Shown in pieces: positions 26,952-37,252 of a stretch of DNA of 64,000 nt (positions are counted from its first letter, which is position 1; the number at the start of each line of letters is the position of its first letter). A program made the translations under genes and the position numbers. The notes beneath the pieces were generated by a model. That model was given only the letters and a program-made list of their open reading frames with translations, was not told where the DNA came from and ran no database searches. The DNA comes from Planomonospora sp. ID82291 (lineage in GTDB: Bacteria > Actinomycetota > Actinomycetes > Streptosporangiales > Streptosporangiaceae), in the NCBI RefSeq assembly GCF_015711645.1, contig NZ_JABTEX010000002.1, positions 1 to 64,000 on the forward strand, in the 5' to 3' direction.

Positions 26952-28241
26952 ATGGCGCTTGCAAGCACCGAAACCACCACCTCGCCCCTCCGTGCCGGAG
27001 ACGCCCGTGACGGGGACTTCGGTCCGGCCGTCGCGCTCTCCTGTCGCGAGTGCGGCGCACGATCACCGCTCGGCCCGGACTTCGCCTGTACCGAGTGTTT
27101 CGGCCCCCTGGAGATCGCCTACGAGTTCCCGAAGGTCACCCGCGAGGAGATCGCCGCGGGACCGGCGAACATCTGGCGCTACCGCGCGCTGCTCCCCGTC
27201 CCCGCGGACGTGGCCGCCAAGCGCAACATGGCCCCCGGCTGGACCCGGCTGGTCAAGGCCGACAACCTCGCCCGCGAGCTGGGCCTGCGCTCCCTGCACG
27301 TGAAGGACGACTCCGGCAACCCCACGCACTCCTTCAAGGACCGCGTGGTGGCCATCGCGGTCGAGGCGGCCCGCAACTTCGGCTTCCACACCCTGTCCTG
27401 CTCCTCCACCGGCAACCTCGCGGGCGCGGTCACCGCCGCCGCCGCGCGGGCCGGACTGGACGCCTGCGTGTTCATCCCCTCGGACCTGGAGCAGGCCAAG
27501 ATCGTCATGGCCTCGGTGTACGGCGGGCGCCTGGTGGCCATCGACGGCAGCTACGACGACGTCAACCGCTTCTGCTCGGAGCTCATCGGCGACGAGCTGG
27601 GCGACCGGTGGGGCTTCGTCAACGTCAACCTCCGCCCGTACTACGCGGAGGGCTCCAAGACATTGGCCTTCGAGATCGCCGAGCAGCTCGGCTGGCGGCT
27701 CCCCGACCAGATCATCGTCCCGGTGGCCTCCGGCTCCCAGCTGACGAAGATCGACAAGGGGTTCAAGGAACTGGTCGCCCTCGGCCTCGTCGAGGACCGG
27801 CCGTACAAGATCTTCGCCGCGCAGGCCGAGGGGTGCTCGCCGGTCTCGGCGGCCTACAAGGCCGGCCACGACGTGATCCGCCCGGTCAAGCCGGACACCA
27901 TCGCCAAGTCGCTGGCGATCGGCAACCCGGCCGACGGCCCGTACGTCCTGGACATCGCCCGGCGCACCGGCGGCGCGGTGGAGGACGTGACGGACGCCGA
28001 GATCGTCGACGCGATCCGGCTGCTGGCCCGGACCGAGGGCGTCTTCGCCGAGACCGCGGGCGGCGTCACCGTCGGCGTGCTCCGCAAGCTGGTCGCCGAG
28101 GGCAGGCTCGACCCCGACGCCGAGACGGTCGTCCTCAACACCGGGGAGGGGCTCAAGACCCTCGACGCGGTCGCCGACCAGGCGCGGCCCACCGCGGTCA
28201 TCCGGCCGTCCCTTGACGCATTCCGCGCCGCCCTCGCCTGA
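26952..28241 (+). CDS. thrC: Threonine synthase
   Basis: A 429-residue PLP enzyme converting O-phosphohomoserine to threonine. An N-terminal zinc-ribbon-like segment, CRECG...CTECF, is followed by the PLP lysine motif NPTHSFKDRV, the SSTGNLAGAV phosphate loop, and VPVASGSQLTKI. The ATG at 26952 lies 9 bases after AAAGG. Control by a SAM riboswitch makes sense because threonine synthase competes with methionine synthesis for phosphohomoserine (in actinobacteria the branch is at homoserine), but such control of thrC is notable. It is followed after 23 bases by the CysO-like gene. Confidence 0.95.
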   Translation: MALASTETTTSPLRAGDARDGDFGPAVALSCRECGARSPLGPDFACTECFGPLEIAYEFPKVTREEIAAGPANIWRYRALLPVPADVAAKRNMAPGWTRLVKADNLARELGLRSLHVKDDSGNPTHSFKDRVVAIAVEAARNFGFHTLSCSSTGNLAGAVTAAAARAGLDACVFIPSDLEQAKIVMASVYGGRLVAIDGSYDDVNRFCSELIGDELGDRWGFVNVNLRPYYAEGSKTLAFEIAEQLGWRLPDQIIVPVASGSQLTKIDKGFKELVALGLVEDRPYKIFAAQAEGCSPVSAAYKAGHDVIRPVKPDTIAKSLAIGNPADGPYVLDIARRTGGAVEDVTDAEIVDAIRLLARTEGVFAETAGGVTVGVLRKLVAEGRLDPDAETVVLNTGEGLKTLDAVADQARPTAVIRPSLDAFRAALA

Positions 28242-28264
28242 GAACTCCTGAAAGGTACTGGACT

Positions 28265-28540
28265 ATGAGCGTTTCTGTGCGGATTCCGACGATTCTTCGC
28301 ACGTACACCAATGGCGCGGCCGAGGTGAGCGGTGAGGGGGCGACGCTGCGGGAGGTTCTGGAGAAGCTCGACGCGGACTTCCCCGGCATCGGCGCCCGGA
28401 TCCTCGATGAAACGGGCAAGATCCGGCGTTTTGTCAACGTTTATGTGGGAGAAGAGGACGTCCGTTTCGCCGACAACCTCGACACCGCCACGCCCTCCGG
28501 CGCGCAGATCTCCATCATCCCGGCGGTCGCCGGAGGCTGA
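28265..28540 (+). CDS. MoaD/ThiS-like sulfur carrier protein (CysO-like)
   Basis: A 91-residue ubiquitin-fold protein ending in the diagnostic Gly-Gly (IIPAVAGG). It opens with SVRIPTILRTYTNGAAEV and contains FVNVYVGEEDVRF, very close to mycobacterial CysO, which carries a C-terminal thiocarboxylate for cysteine synthesis. It is in the same operon as thrC behind a SAM riboswitch, and no CysM or Mec partner is nearby, so its sulfur acceptor is open. I believe the same thrC-carrier order occurs in Streptomyces. Confidence 0.9.
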   Translation: MSVSVRIPTILRTYTNGAAEVSGEGATLREVLEKLDADFPGIGARILDETGKIRRFVNVYVGEEDVRFADNLDTATPSGAQISIIPAVAGG

Positions 28541-28976
28541 TCCTCCGGGCCGTCCCCGGCCGCTCGTCGTCCCCGTATGAGGCCCGCGCGAGGCCCGCGC
28601 GAGGCCCGCTTGAGGCCCGCTTGAGGTCCACGGGACGCCCGCACGACACCTGCGTGACACCGCGCGACACCTGCGTGATGCCGCCGACACCCGCACGCCG
28701 CTCCGGCCGCGTGCGGGTGTCGTGCTTTGTGGCGCCCGCTCATATCTGGGGCGTGAGGAAACAATGCAATATTGAACCAAACGGTACGAGGTTAAAACGT
28801 TGTTCTCCCGACAAAGGCGGGAGTGGAGGGACGATTAGCGGATTGACTCTGTTGCCCTACGGCGTCCCACAGGTATGGTCGAGAACGATCGATGCGGACA
28901 AGGTCTTCACCGCGGAGATCGAAGGCTTCGCGAGTGGAATGGGCGTGGTCTTCAAGGCCGGTAAGAGGAGTCAGAA
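28541..28976. promoter_or_regulatory. Intergenic region / long cold-shock leader
   Basis: 436 bases with no gene. The first third has short direct repeats around 28575-28625 (GAGGCCCGC at about 10-base spacing) and GC-rich hairpins that could end the thrC operon. A less GC-rich stretch (28755-28815, with CAATATTGAACCAAACGG and GAGGTTAAAACGTTG) could hold a promoter. TTGCCC (28850-28855) and TATGGT, 16 bases apart, is another candidate. If transcription begins there, the cold shock gene has a leader of about 90-100 bases, as is usual for csp genes. Confidence 0.45.
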
Positions 28977-29177
28977 GTGGCGCAGGGCACCGTCAAATGG
29001 TTCAACGCGGACAAGGGCTACGGCTTCATCGCGGTAGACGGTGGTAAGGATGTCTTCGTCCATTACTCCGCGATCATGATGGACGGCTATCGCGCGCTCG
29101 AGCAGGGCCAGCGGGTCGAGTTCGAGATCACCCAGGGGCAGAAGGGCCCGCAGGCGGAGTCCGTCCGGGCCGTCTGA
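28977..29177 (+). CDS. Cold shock protein, CspA family
   Basis: A 66-residue single-domain nucleic-acid chaperone. RNP1 is KGYGFIAV and RNP2 is VFVHYSAI, both with the aromatic residues that stack on single-stranded RNA or DNA. The opening [14 protein letters not shown] is canonical. The GTG at 28977 has AGAGGAG about 8 bases upstream. It sits between the thrC operon and groEL, the order I recall for Streptomyces. Confidence 0.95.
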   Translation: MAQGTVKWFNADKGYGFIAVDGGKDVFVHYSAIMMDGYRALEQGQRVEFEITQGQKGPQAESVRAV

Positions 29178-29531
29178 AAGCGACCGGGCGGCCGTCCGCG
29201 CTTTTCCCGAAGCGACCGGGCGGCCGTCCGCGCTTTTCCCGAAGCGGTCGGGCGGCCGTCCGGGTCTTCCGGGCGGTCGGGTCCTCCGGGAGCGGTCGGG
29301 CGGCCGTCGGAGCCGTCCGGAGCCGTCCGGAGCCGTCCGGAGCCGTCCGGAGCCGCCGGGGGTCCGGGCCTCCCGGGGGCGGTCGGGCGGCGGGCGGGCC
29401 GGAGACGGCCGGAGACGGCTGGAGACGGCCGGAGGCGGCTGGAGATCCGGTCGCGAGGAGATCCGTTCACCGGGTCTTCGCCGCGCGTTGACGCCTTCGC
29501 CCTGAGCGAATCCCAGCTCAGGGCGGCGTGG
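29178..29531. repeat. Repeat-rich spacer between csp and groEL
   Basis: No gene. A 32-bp unit starting GCGACCGGGCGGCCGTCC and including GCGCTTTTCCCG occurs at 29181-29212 and 29213-29244 with a degraded third copy; its dyad plus T tract may act as a doubled terminator for csp. AGCCGTCCGG (10 bp) is repeated four times at 29311-29350, and GGAGACGGCC-like 10-bp units run from about 29401 to 29450. Confidence 0.8.
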
Positions 29532-31332
<1,801 letters not shown>

Positions 31333-31355
31333 TCCGGCGCCTGCTCAGAAGAAGA

Positions 31356-31385
31356 GGCCGGTCCCGCACGGGACCGGCCCTTTCC
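31356..31385 (+). terminator. groEL terminator
   Basis: Hairpin GGCCGGTCCCG (31356-31366), two-base loop, CGGGACCGGCC (31369-31379), followed by CTTTCCTCTTT. It lies 24 bases after the groEL stop and is a near-classical intrinsic terminator. Repeats of the CCGGTCTT type continue to about 31460. Confidence 0.88.
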
Positions 31386-31454
31386 TCTTTCCGGCCGGTC
31401 TTTCCGGCCGGTCTTCCCCGCCGGTCTTTCCCGCCGGTCTTCTGGGCCGGTCCT

Positions 31455-31889
31455 CTACGGTCGGTCTTCTCCGCTCAAGGGCTTGACCCAGCGGGCCCAC
31501 TGCGGCTGGGGGGCGTAACCGACGGCGCCCCAGGCGCGGTGGGCGGGCTCGTTGTCGTGCAGGACCATCGCGTCGGCCCGGAAGGCTCCGAACGCCGCGA
31601 AGCGCTCCTCGGCCGCCCGGATCAGCGCGCTCCCGATGCCCTGCCGCCGCCGGGCGGGGTCCACGGCCAGCCGGTAGAGGTGCGCCCGCCAGCCGTCCCA
31701 CCCCGCGATCAGCGTGCCGGCGGTCTCTCCGCCCACCTCGGCGATGAGGACGGCCTCGGGGTCGCGCTCGATGAGCGCCGTGACCTTGGCCGGGTCGTCG
31801 TGCCGGTCGGTCCCCTCCGCGGCAACGAGCCAGAAGGCCAGCAGCGCCTCGACGTCATCGATCCGCCCGTATCGGATGGCCACGTCCAT
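31455..31889 (-). CDS. GNAT family N-acetyltransferase
   Basis: A 144-residue acetyl-CoA-dependent acetyltransferase. It opens VAIRYGRIDDVEALLAFWLVA; the acetyl-CoA loop is LAVDPARRRQGIGSALIRAAEERF (the R/Q-x-x-G-x-G/A motif), and LHDNEPAHRAWGAVGY is the usual C-terminal motif. The acceptor is unknown. ATG 31889 is chosen because the conserved domain starts at once. It is convergent with groEL and lies downstream of the helicase gene. Confidence 0.88.
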   Translation of the reverse strand: MDVAIRYGRIDDVEALLAFWLVAAEGTDRHDDPAKVTALIERDPEAVLIAEVGGETAGTLIAGWDGWRAHLYRLAVDPARRRQGIGSALIRAAEERFAAFGAFRADAMVLHDNEPAHRAWGAVGYAPQPQWARWVKPLSGEDRP

Positions 31890-31924
31890 GACCGAGAAGG
31901 TACCAGCTCCGCCCGGCCGGGCGG

Positions 31925-34225
31925 TCAGCCGGTCAGCTCGGGCGGGAGGTCCCCGGCGTGCAGCACCGTCAGGGAGGTGACCGCGCGGGTCAGCACCACG
32001 TACAGCCTGGCCAGGCCCCGGGGCTCGGCCGCCACGATGTCGGCCGGTTCGACGACGACGACGTGGTCGTACTCCAGCCCCTTGGCCAGGCTCGCGGGGA
32101 CGACCAGGAGGCGGTGCTCCTCGACGGAGTCGGGCGCCAGCACGCGGTGGTCGAACCCGGACAGCGCCTCGGAGGCGGCGGCGACCCCGGCGTCGGCGAC
32201 GATGACGCCGATCGAGCCCTCCCGGGAGAGCGCCTGCGCGACCGCCTCGGCCAGGGAGGCGGCCGGGTCGGGCGCGTGCCGTACTGACAGGGAGCCCGCT
32301 CCGGGGCGGAGCGACCGGGGCGCGGCCAGATCCGGGGCGATCGAGGGCAGCAGGCGGGCGGCGTAGTCCAGGACCTCGCGGGGGACGCGGAAGCCGAGGG
32401 TCAGCTCGGTCACCGCGCCTCCGCCGCCTCCGCCGCCCCGGCCGTCTGCGCCGTCCTCCCCGCCGCCCGGCGGGAAGCCGAGGTGGTGCAGGACCTCGGT
32501 CCAGGAGCGCGCCGACCAGGGGGTGGTGCCCTGGGCGAGGTCGCCCAGGACGGTGGCCGACCCCGTACGGCACCGCCGTCCCAGGGCGCGCAGCTGCATC
32601 GCCGACAGGTCCTGGGCCTCGTCCACGACCAGGTGGCCGAGGGACGGCGTGCGCTCCATCATGTCCCCGAGCTCGTCCAGCAGCGCGGCGTCGGCCGCCG
32701 ACCACTTCGCCGAGCGGAACGACTTGGACGGCCTGGCCCACAGCAGCGCGGCCTGCTCGTCCGGGGTGAGGTCGTCCTTGGCCGAGGCGGCCAGGAACGC
32801 GGGGTCGCTCAGCAGCCGGTGCAGGACCTGCCGGGGGGTGAGCCTGGGCCAGACCTGCTCCACCAGCTGCTTGACCGGCTTGGAGCGGGCGACGGCGTCC
32901 TGCACCCGGTCGTCGGGGGACTCGCCGCGCTGCTCCATCCGGACCAGCACCAGGTGGGCCAGGCGCTGGGCGAGGGTCGCGCGGCCGGGGTCGTAGCGGG
33001 TGGTGCCGCGCAGGGCGGCGACGATCTCGCGGACCTCGTGGTCGGCCACCCGGTAGCGGTTGATCCCCCGGGTGTACAGCAGGCCCTCGGCCGGCTTGAC
33101 GACGTGCGCCCACAGCGCCCGCCGCAGCACCGGCACCATCCGGGCGTCGCCCTTGACCGCGGCCACCGCGGGGTCCTCCGGGGCGGCGTGGTCGCCCAGC
33201 ATCCCGGCGACCGTGGTCTGGTCGACCTTGACCTCGCCCAGCGCGGGGAGCACCGAGGAGATGTAGGACAGGAAGGCCCGGTTGGGCCCGACGATCATCA
33301 CCCCGGACCGGGCGAGCCTCTCCCGGTGGGTGAAGAGCAGGTAGGCGGCGCGGTGCAGGCCGACGGCGGTCTTGCCGGTGCCGGGGGCGCCCTGGACGCA
33401 CACCGTCCGGGTCAGGTCGTCGCGGACGATCTCGTCCTGGTCGGGCTGGATGGTGGCGACGATGTCGCGCATCGGGCCGGAGCGGGGGCGCTCGATCTCC
33501 TCGGTGAGGATCTTCGACTGCCGGAGCGCCTCCCCCCGGTCGAGCCGCTCGTCCTCGAAGGCGGTGAGCTCGCCGCCGTGGTAGCCGAACCGGCGGCGGC
33601 GGGAGACGCCCATCGGGTCGGCCGGGCTGGCCTGGTAGAACGCCCGGGAGACCGGGGCCCGCCAGTCGACGACCAGAGGGCGGCTGCGGTCGTCGTGGAC
33701 GTGCCGGCGCCCGACGTGGACGGTGCCCGGCAGGTCGTCGGTGACGGAGCGGTCCAGGCGGCCGAAGAAGAGCGGGGTGCCGGAGTGGTCGGCGAGCGCG
33801 GCCACCCGCTGGTCCAGCAGCGCCTGCAGGATCTGCTGGGAGACCCAGTCTCCGGCGGCGTCCGAGGACAGGGACTGCGCGTGCTCGCGCATCGCGCGCA
33901 GGGCGGCGCGGGAGGCGGCCAGGTGCGCGCGTTCGGCGGCGAGGATCCGGGCCGCGGACGCCTCGTCGGAGGTCGCGTCGGCCTCGTCGGAGGCCCTCTC
34001 GGAGACCCCCGGGGAGGCCTCCGGGGAGGCCTCCGGGGAGGCCCCCTCGGACGCTCCGCCGGGGGAGCGGGAGACGGGCGGACCGTCCGCGGAGGGACCG
34101 GAGGAGGACGGACCGGAGGAGGACGGACCGGGGGAGGACGGACCGGGGGAGGACGGACCGGAAGAGGGGGGATCGTCCGCGGAGGGGTCGGCGTCGGTGC
34201 CGGAGAGCAGTCGTTCGGCGGGCAT
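31925..34225 (-). CDS. HelD/HelR-like RNA polymerase-associated UvrD-type helicase
   Basis: A 766-residue superfamily 1 motor. The N-terminal 50 residues are Ser/Pro/Gly repeats (SSPGPSSPGPSSSGPSSSGP), then a long helical pair with HLAASRAALRAMREHAQ, as in the HelD arm. The ATPase core has VQGAPGTGKTAVGLHRAAYLL (motif I), VVDEAQDLSAMQLRALG (motif II), GFRVPREVLDYAA and LARLYVVLTRAVTSL (motif VI). HelD and HelR remove stalled or rifampicin-bound RNA polymerase from DNA. No rifampicin-associated element is seen upstream. ATG 34225 is the likely start, though the low-complexity region makes this uncertain. Confidence 0.88.
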   Translation of the reverse strand: MPAERLLSGTDADPSADDPPSSGPSSPGPSSPGPSSSGPSSSGPSADGPPVSRSPGGASEGASPEASPEASPGVSERASDEADATSDEASAARILAAERAHLAASRAALRAMREHAQSLSSDAAGDWVSQQILQALLDQRVAALADHSGTPLFFGRLDRSVTDDLPGTVHVGRRHVHDDRSRPLVVDWRAPVSRAFYQASPADPMGVSRRRRFGYHGGELTAFEDERLDRGEALRQSKILTEEIERPRSGPMRDIVATIQPDQDEIVRDDLTRTVCVQGAPGTGKTAVGLHRAAYLLFTHRERLARSGVMIVGPNRAFLSYISSVLPALGEVKVDQTTVAGMLGDHAAPEDPAVAAVKGDARMVPVLRRALWAHVVKPAEGLLYTRGINRYRVADHEVREIVAALRGTTRYDPGRATLAQRLAHLVLVRMEQRGESPDDRVQDAVARSKPVKQLVEQVWPRLTPRQVLHRLLSDPAFLAASAKDDLTPDEQAALLWARPSKSFRSAKWSAADAALLDELGDMMERTPSLGHLVVDEAQDLSAMQLRALGRRCRTGSATVLGDLAQGTTPWSARSWTEVLHHLGFPPGGGEDGADGRGGGGGGGAVTELTLGFRVPREVLDYAARLLPSIAPDLAAPRSLRPGAGSLSVRHAPDPAASLAEAVAQALSREGSIGVIVADAGVAAASEALSGFDHRVLAPDSVEEHRLLVVPASLAKGLEYDHVVVVEPADIVAAEPRGLARLYVVLTRAVTSLTVLHAGDLPPELTG

Positions 34226-34697
34226 GCGGAAAGCGCCTCACATTCGATAAACGGAGGTGGTGGTCATCAGGCAGCGAATCGACTAGCTTACCGAGGGGCC
34301 GGGCGGCGCTCAAAAGGATTGTTCCCGTGCCCGCGAGACCGGACGGCACGCCGTCGCGTGCGGCGGTACGGGCTCCCCGCCCACCGGGCGGAGGCCCGGT
34401 GCGGTGCGGGAACCCGGCCGATCAGGCGGAGGCGGCCGCAGCCGAACGGGATTCGTGAAAAGGCGCACGCTTCACCGGGGAAATGCGCGGCAGGTGACTA
34501 TTCGGTGACCGTCCGTCATTTCTCTGCGGGGGCGCCAAAAAGGTAGGCAAATCTGGTGAAGCGTGCAGAATACGGGGTATGCCGCCACTGTTTGTCGCGG
34601 TCCAAAGGAGGGGGTGGTTCCTTTGTCCAAGACCCGCGGGCTTTCGTGGATCTGACAGTGGATCTGACACGGCCATGCGGCGCTCGCCGGCGCGATC
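34226..34697. promoter_or_regulatory. Intergenic region with 12-bp inverted repeat
   Basis: 472 bases before the HelD-like gene, with lower GC than its surroundings. GCACGCTTCACC (34465-34476) and GGTGAAGCGTGC (34555-34566) form a perfect 12-bp inverted repeat 78 bases apart. In between lie TTGCCT and an AT-rich run on the minus strand that could belong to the HelD promoter. Short frames here have poor third-position bias, so I call no gene. Confidence 0.6.
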
Positions 34698-36353
34698 TCA
34701 GTCGCCGGCGAGCACGTCGTCCGCGTCGATGATCTGGTAGGCGTACCCCTGCTCGGCGAGGAACCGCTGCCGGTGCGCGGCGAACTCCTGGTCGACGGTG
34801 TCCCGGCTGACCACCGAGTAGAACCTGGCCCCGCCCCCGCCCGCCTTGGGCCGCAGCACCCGGCCGAGCCGCTGCGCCTCCTCCTGGCGCGAGCCGAACG
34901 TCCCCGACACCTGGACGGCCACCGACGCCTCCGGCAGGTCGATGGAGAAGTTGGCGACCTTGGAGACCACCAGGACCCGGATCTCCCGGTCGCGGAAGGC
35001 CTGGAAGAGCCGCTCCCGCTCCTTGACCTTGGTGTCCCCCTTGATCACCGGAGCGCCCAGGTGCTCGCCGAGCTCGTCGAGCTGGTCGATGTACTGCCCG
35101 ATGACCAGCACCTGCTCGTCGGGGTGCCGGTTCACCAGCGCCTCGGTGACCCGGGTCTTGGACGGCGTGGTGGCGCAGAACCGGTAGCGCTCCTCGGCCT
35201 CGGCCATCGCGTAGGCGAGCCGCTCGTCGTCGGTGAGCGTGACCCGGACCTCGACGCAGTCGGCCGGGGCGATCCAGCCCTGGTTCTCCATGTCCTTCCA
35301 CGGCGCGTCGTAGCGCTTGGGACCGATCAGGGAGAACACGTCGCCCTCCCGGCCGTCCTCGCGCACCAGCGTCGCGGTCAGCCCGACCCGCCGCCTGGCC
35401 TGCAGGTCGGCGGTCATCCGGAAGATCGGCGCGGGCAGCAGGTGCACCTCGTCGTAGATGACCAGCCCCCAGTCGCGGGCGTCGAACAGCTCCAGGTGGC
35501 GGTAGGCGCCCTGCCGCCGGGTCGTCATCACCTGGTAGGTGGCGATGGTGACCGGGCGGATCTCCTTCCTGGTCCCGGTGTACTCGCCGATCTCGTCCTC
35601 GGTCAGCGACGTCCGCTTGATCAGCTCCTGCTTCCACTGGTGGGCCGAGACCGTGTTCGTCACCAGGATCAGCGTGGTGGCCCTGGCGTGCGCCATCGCC
35701 GCCGCGCCCACGATCGTCTTGCCCGCGCCGCAGGGCAGCACGACCACGCCCGAACCGCCGTGCCAGAACGCCTCGGCCGCCTCCCGCTGGTACGGGCGCA
35801 GCTCCCAGCCGTCCTCGGCCAGGGTGATCGGGTGGTGCTCGCCGTCGACGTAGCCGGCGAGGTCCTCGGCCGGCCAGCCCAGCTTGAGCAGGAGCTGCTT
35901 GATGTTGCCGCGCTCGCTCGGGTGGACCGCCACCGCGCCGCCGTCGTCGCCGTCCAGCCGTTCGCCCAGCAGCGGCTGGATCTTCTTGGAGCGCAGCACC
36001 TCCTCCAGCACGGCCCGGTCGGTGCCGGTCAGGACGAGCCCGTGCGCGGGATGCTTCTCCAGCCGGAGCCGGCCGTAGCGCGCCATGGTCTCGGCGATGT
36101 CCACCAGCAGCGCGTGCGGCACCGGGTAGCGGCTGTAGGTGATCAGCGCGTCGATCACCTGCTCGGCGTCGTGGCCCGCGGCGCGCGCGTTCCACAGCGC
36201 CAGCGGGGTGACCCGGTAGGTGTGCACGTGCTCGGGCGCGCGCTCCAGTTCGGAGAACGGCGCGATCGCCTTCCGGCAGGCGTCGGCCTGCTCATGGTCG
36301 ACTTCCAGCAGCAGTGTCTTGTCGGACTGGACGATCAGCGGGCCGTCGGCCAC
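34698..36353 (-). CDS. XPB-type DNA repair helicase
   Basis: A 551-residue superfamily 2 helicase of the bacterial XPB family. Residues 1-190 form the N-terminal damage-recognition-like region; the RecA-like domains have GVVVLPCGAGKTIVGAAAM (motif I), LVIYDEVHLLPAPIF (DEVH box), LTATLVREDG (motif III) and QRLGRVLRPKAG (motif VI). The RED motif appears as TATLVREDGRE. Mycobacterial homologues unwind DNA 3' to 5'; the repair role is inferred. The ATG at 36353 gives MADGPLIVQSDKTLLLEVDH, standard for the family. The WYL/helicase-like protein upstream is its usual neighbour. Confidence 0.95.
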   Translation of the reverse strand: MADGPLIVQSDKTLLLEVDHEQADACRKAIAPFSELERAPEHVHTYRVTPLALWNARAAGHDAEQVIDALITYSRYPVPHALLVDIAETMARYGRLRLEKHPAHGLVLTGTDRAVLEEVLRSKKIQPLLGERLDGDDGGAVAVHPSERGNIKQLLLKLGWPAEDLAGYVDGEHHPITLAEDGWELRPYQREAAEAFWHGGSGVVVLPCGAGKTIVGAAAMAHARATTLILVTNTVSAHQWKQELIKRTSLTEDEIGEYTGTRKEIRPVTIATYQVMTTRRQGAYRHLELFDARDWGLVIYDEVHLLPAPIFRMTADLQARRRVGLTATLVREDGREGDVFSLIGPKRYDAPWKDMENQGWIAPADCVEVRVTLTDDERLAYAMAEAEERYRFCATTPSKTRVTEALVNRHPDEQVLVIGQYIDQLDELGEHLGAPVIKGDTKVKERERLFQAFRDREIRVLVVSKVANFSIDLPEASVAVQVSGTFGSRQEEAQRLGRVLRPKAGGGGARFYSVVSRDTVDQEFAAHRQRFLAEQGYAYQIIDADDVLAGD

Positions 36354-36448
36354 AGACTTCTCCCTCGTGTACGGCTACCGCCTGTCCAACGCCGGATGAC
36401 GCCTCCGCAGTCCCGGAACGGGCGGACTCCGGTCGGGCCCCGGCCGGG

Positions 36449-37108
36449 TCAGGCGCCGGCCGCCGTGGCGAACACGGCGACCAGGCCCAGCACGAGCAGC
36501 CCGATGTTGGCGCCGATGCCGATCCAGGTCCACGTGAGCAGTTTCCTGGCGTAGGAGGTGTCGGTCTCGACCTTACCGAGCGCGATCCCCGACAGGATCG
36601 CGCCGAGGAGACCGCCGAGGCTGACGAAGCAGCTCATCGCCAGCGTGATGCTGACGACCAGCGCGACGATCGCGTGCGTCCTGACGCCGTCGACGTTCCG
36701 GTGCGGCCGGGCGCCGTACGGGTCGCCGTAGCCCGGGGTCCCGTAGCCGGGATCGTACGCCGGCGTTCCGTAGCCCTGGGCTCCGTGACCCAGGTCGTAC
36801 GTGGAGGCCCCGTAGCCCGGGTCGTGGCCGGGGCCGTACGCGGGGGCCCCGTAGCCCGGGTCGTGGCCGGGGGACCCGTACGTCGGGGCGCCGTGGTCCC
36901 GCCCGTGTCCGGTCCGGCCGTAGGGGTCGCCGGGCGCACCGTAGGGGTCGCCGGTCCGGCCGTAGGCATCGCCGGGCGCGCCGTGCCCCTGCGGGTCGCG
37001 GTCGTGGGGCTGCGCGCCGTACCCCGGGACCCCGCCGGGGCCTGTGCGGTAGGGGCTCCTCCAGTCGTCCGGGTTCGGGCTGGGGCCTTCGGGGGTGCCA
37101 CTGCTCAC
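36449..37108 (-). CDS. DUF4190 membrane protein with Tyr/Gly/Pro-rich tail
   Basis: A 219-residue protein. The first 140 residues are disordered and repetitive (GYGAPAYGPGHDPGYG, GTPAYDPGYGTPGYGD), like many actinobacterial cell-envelope proteins. Two membrane helices follow: HAIVALVVSITLAMSCFVSLG...LSGIALG and WTWIGIGANIGLLVLGLVAV, matching the DUF4190 family of unknown function. It starts at GTG 37108 and lies between the two helicase genes. Confidence 0.85.
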   Translation of the reverse strand: MSSGTPEGPSPNPDDWRSPYRTGPGGVPGYGAQPHDRDPQGHGAPGDAYGRTGDPYGAPGDPYGRTGHGRDHGAPTYGSPGHDPGYGAPAYGPGHDPGYGASTYDLGHGAQGYGTPAYDPGYGTPGYGDPYGARPHRNVDGVRTHAIVALVVSITLAMSCFVSLGGLLGAILSGIALGKVETDTSYARKLLTWTWIGIGANIGLLVLGLVAVFATAAGA

Positions 37109-37252
37109 GGGGAACTCGCCTCACCTCTACGAACGGTCTGCCTCAACAGATACCACGACCGGGACGGAACGGTCGCAAGGATGCCGGGACGGACACCTCG
37201 CCCGGGGGCCGCCGGAGGCCGTGACCGGTCCGCGGCCGGACGCGGACCCGGT

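Noticed and set aside
34422-34676. Possible 84-residue minus-strand gene between the XPB and HelD-like genes
   Set aside because: Codon third positions are not GC-rich, there is no ribosome binding site and the product has no recognisable features.
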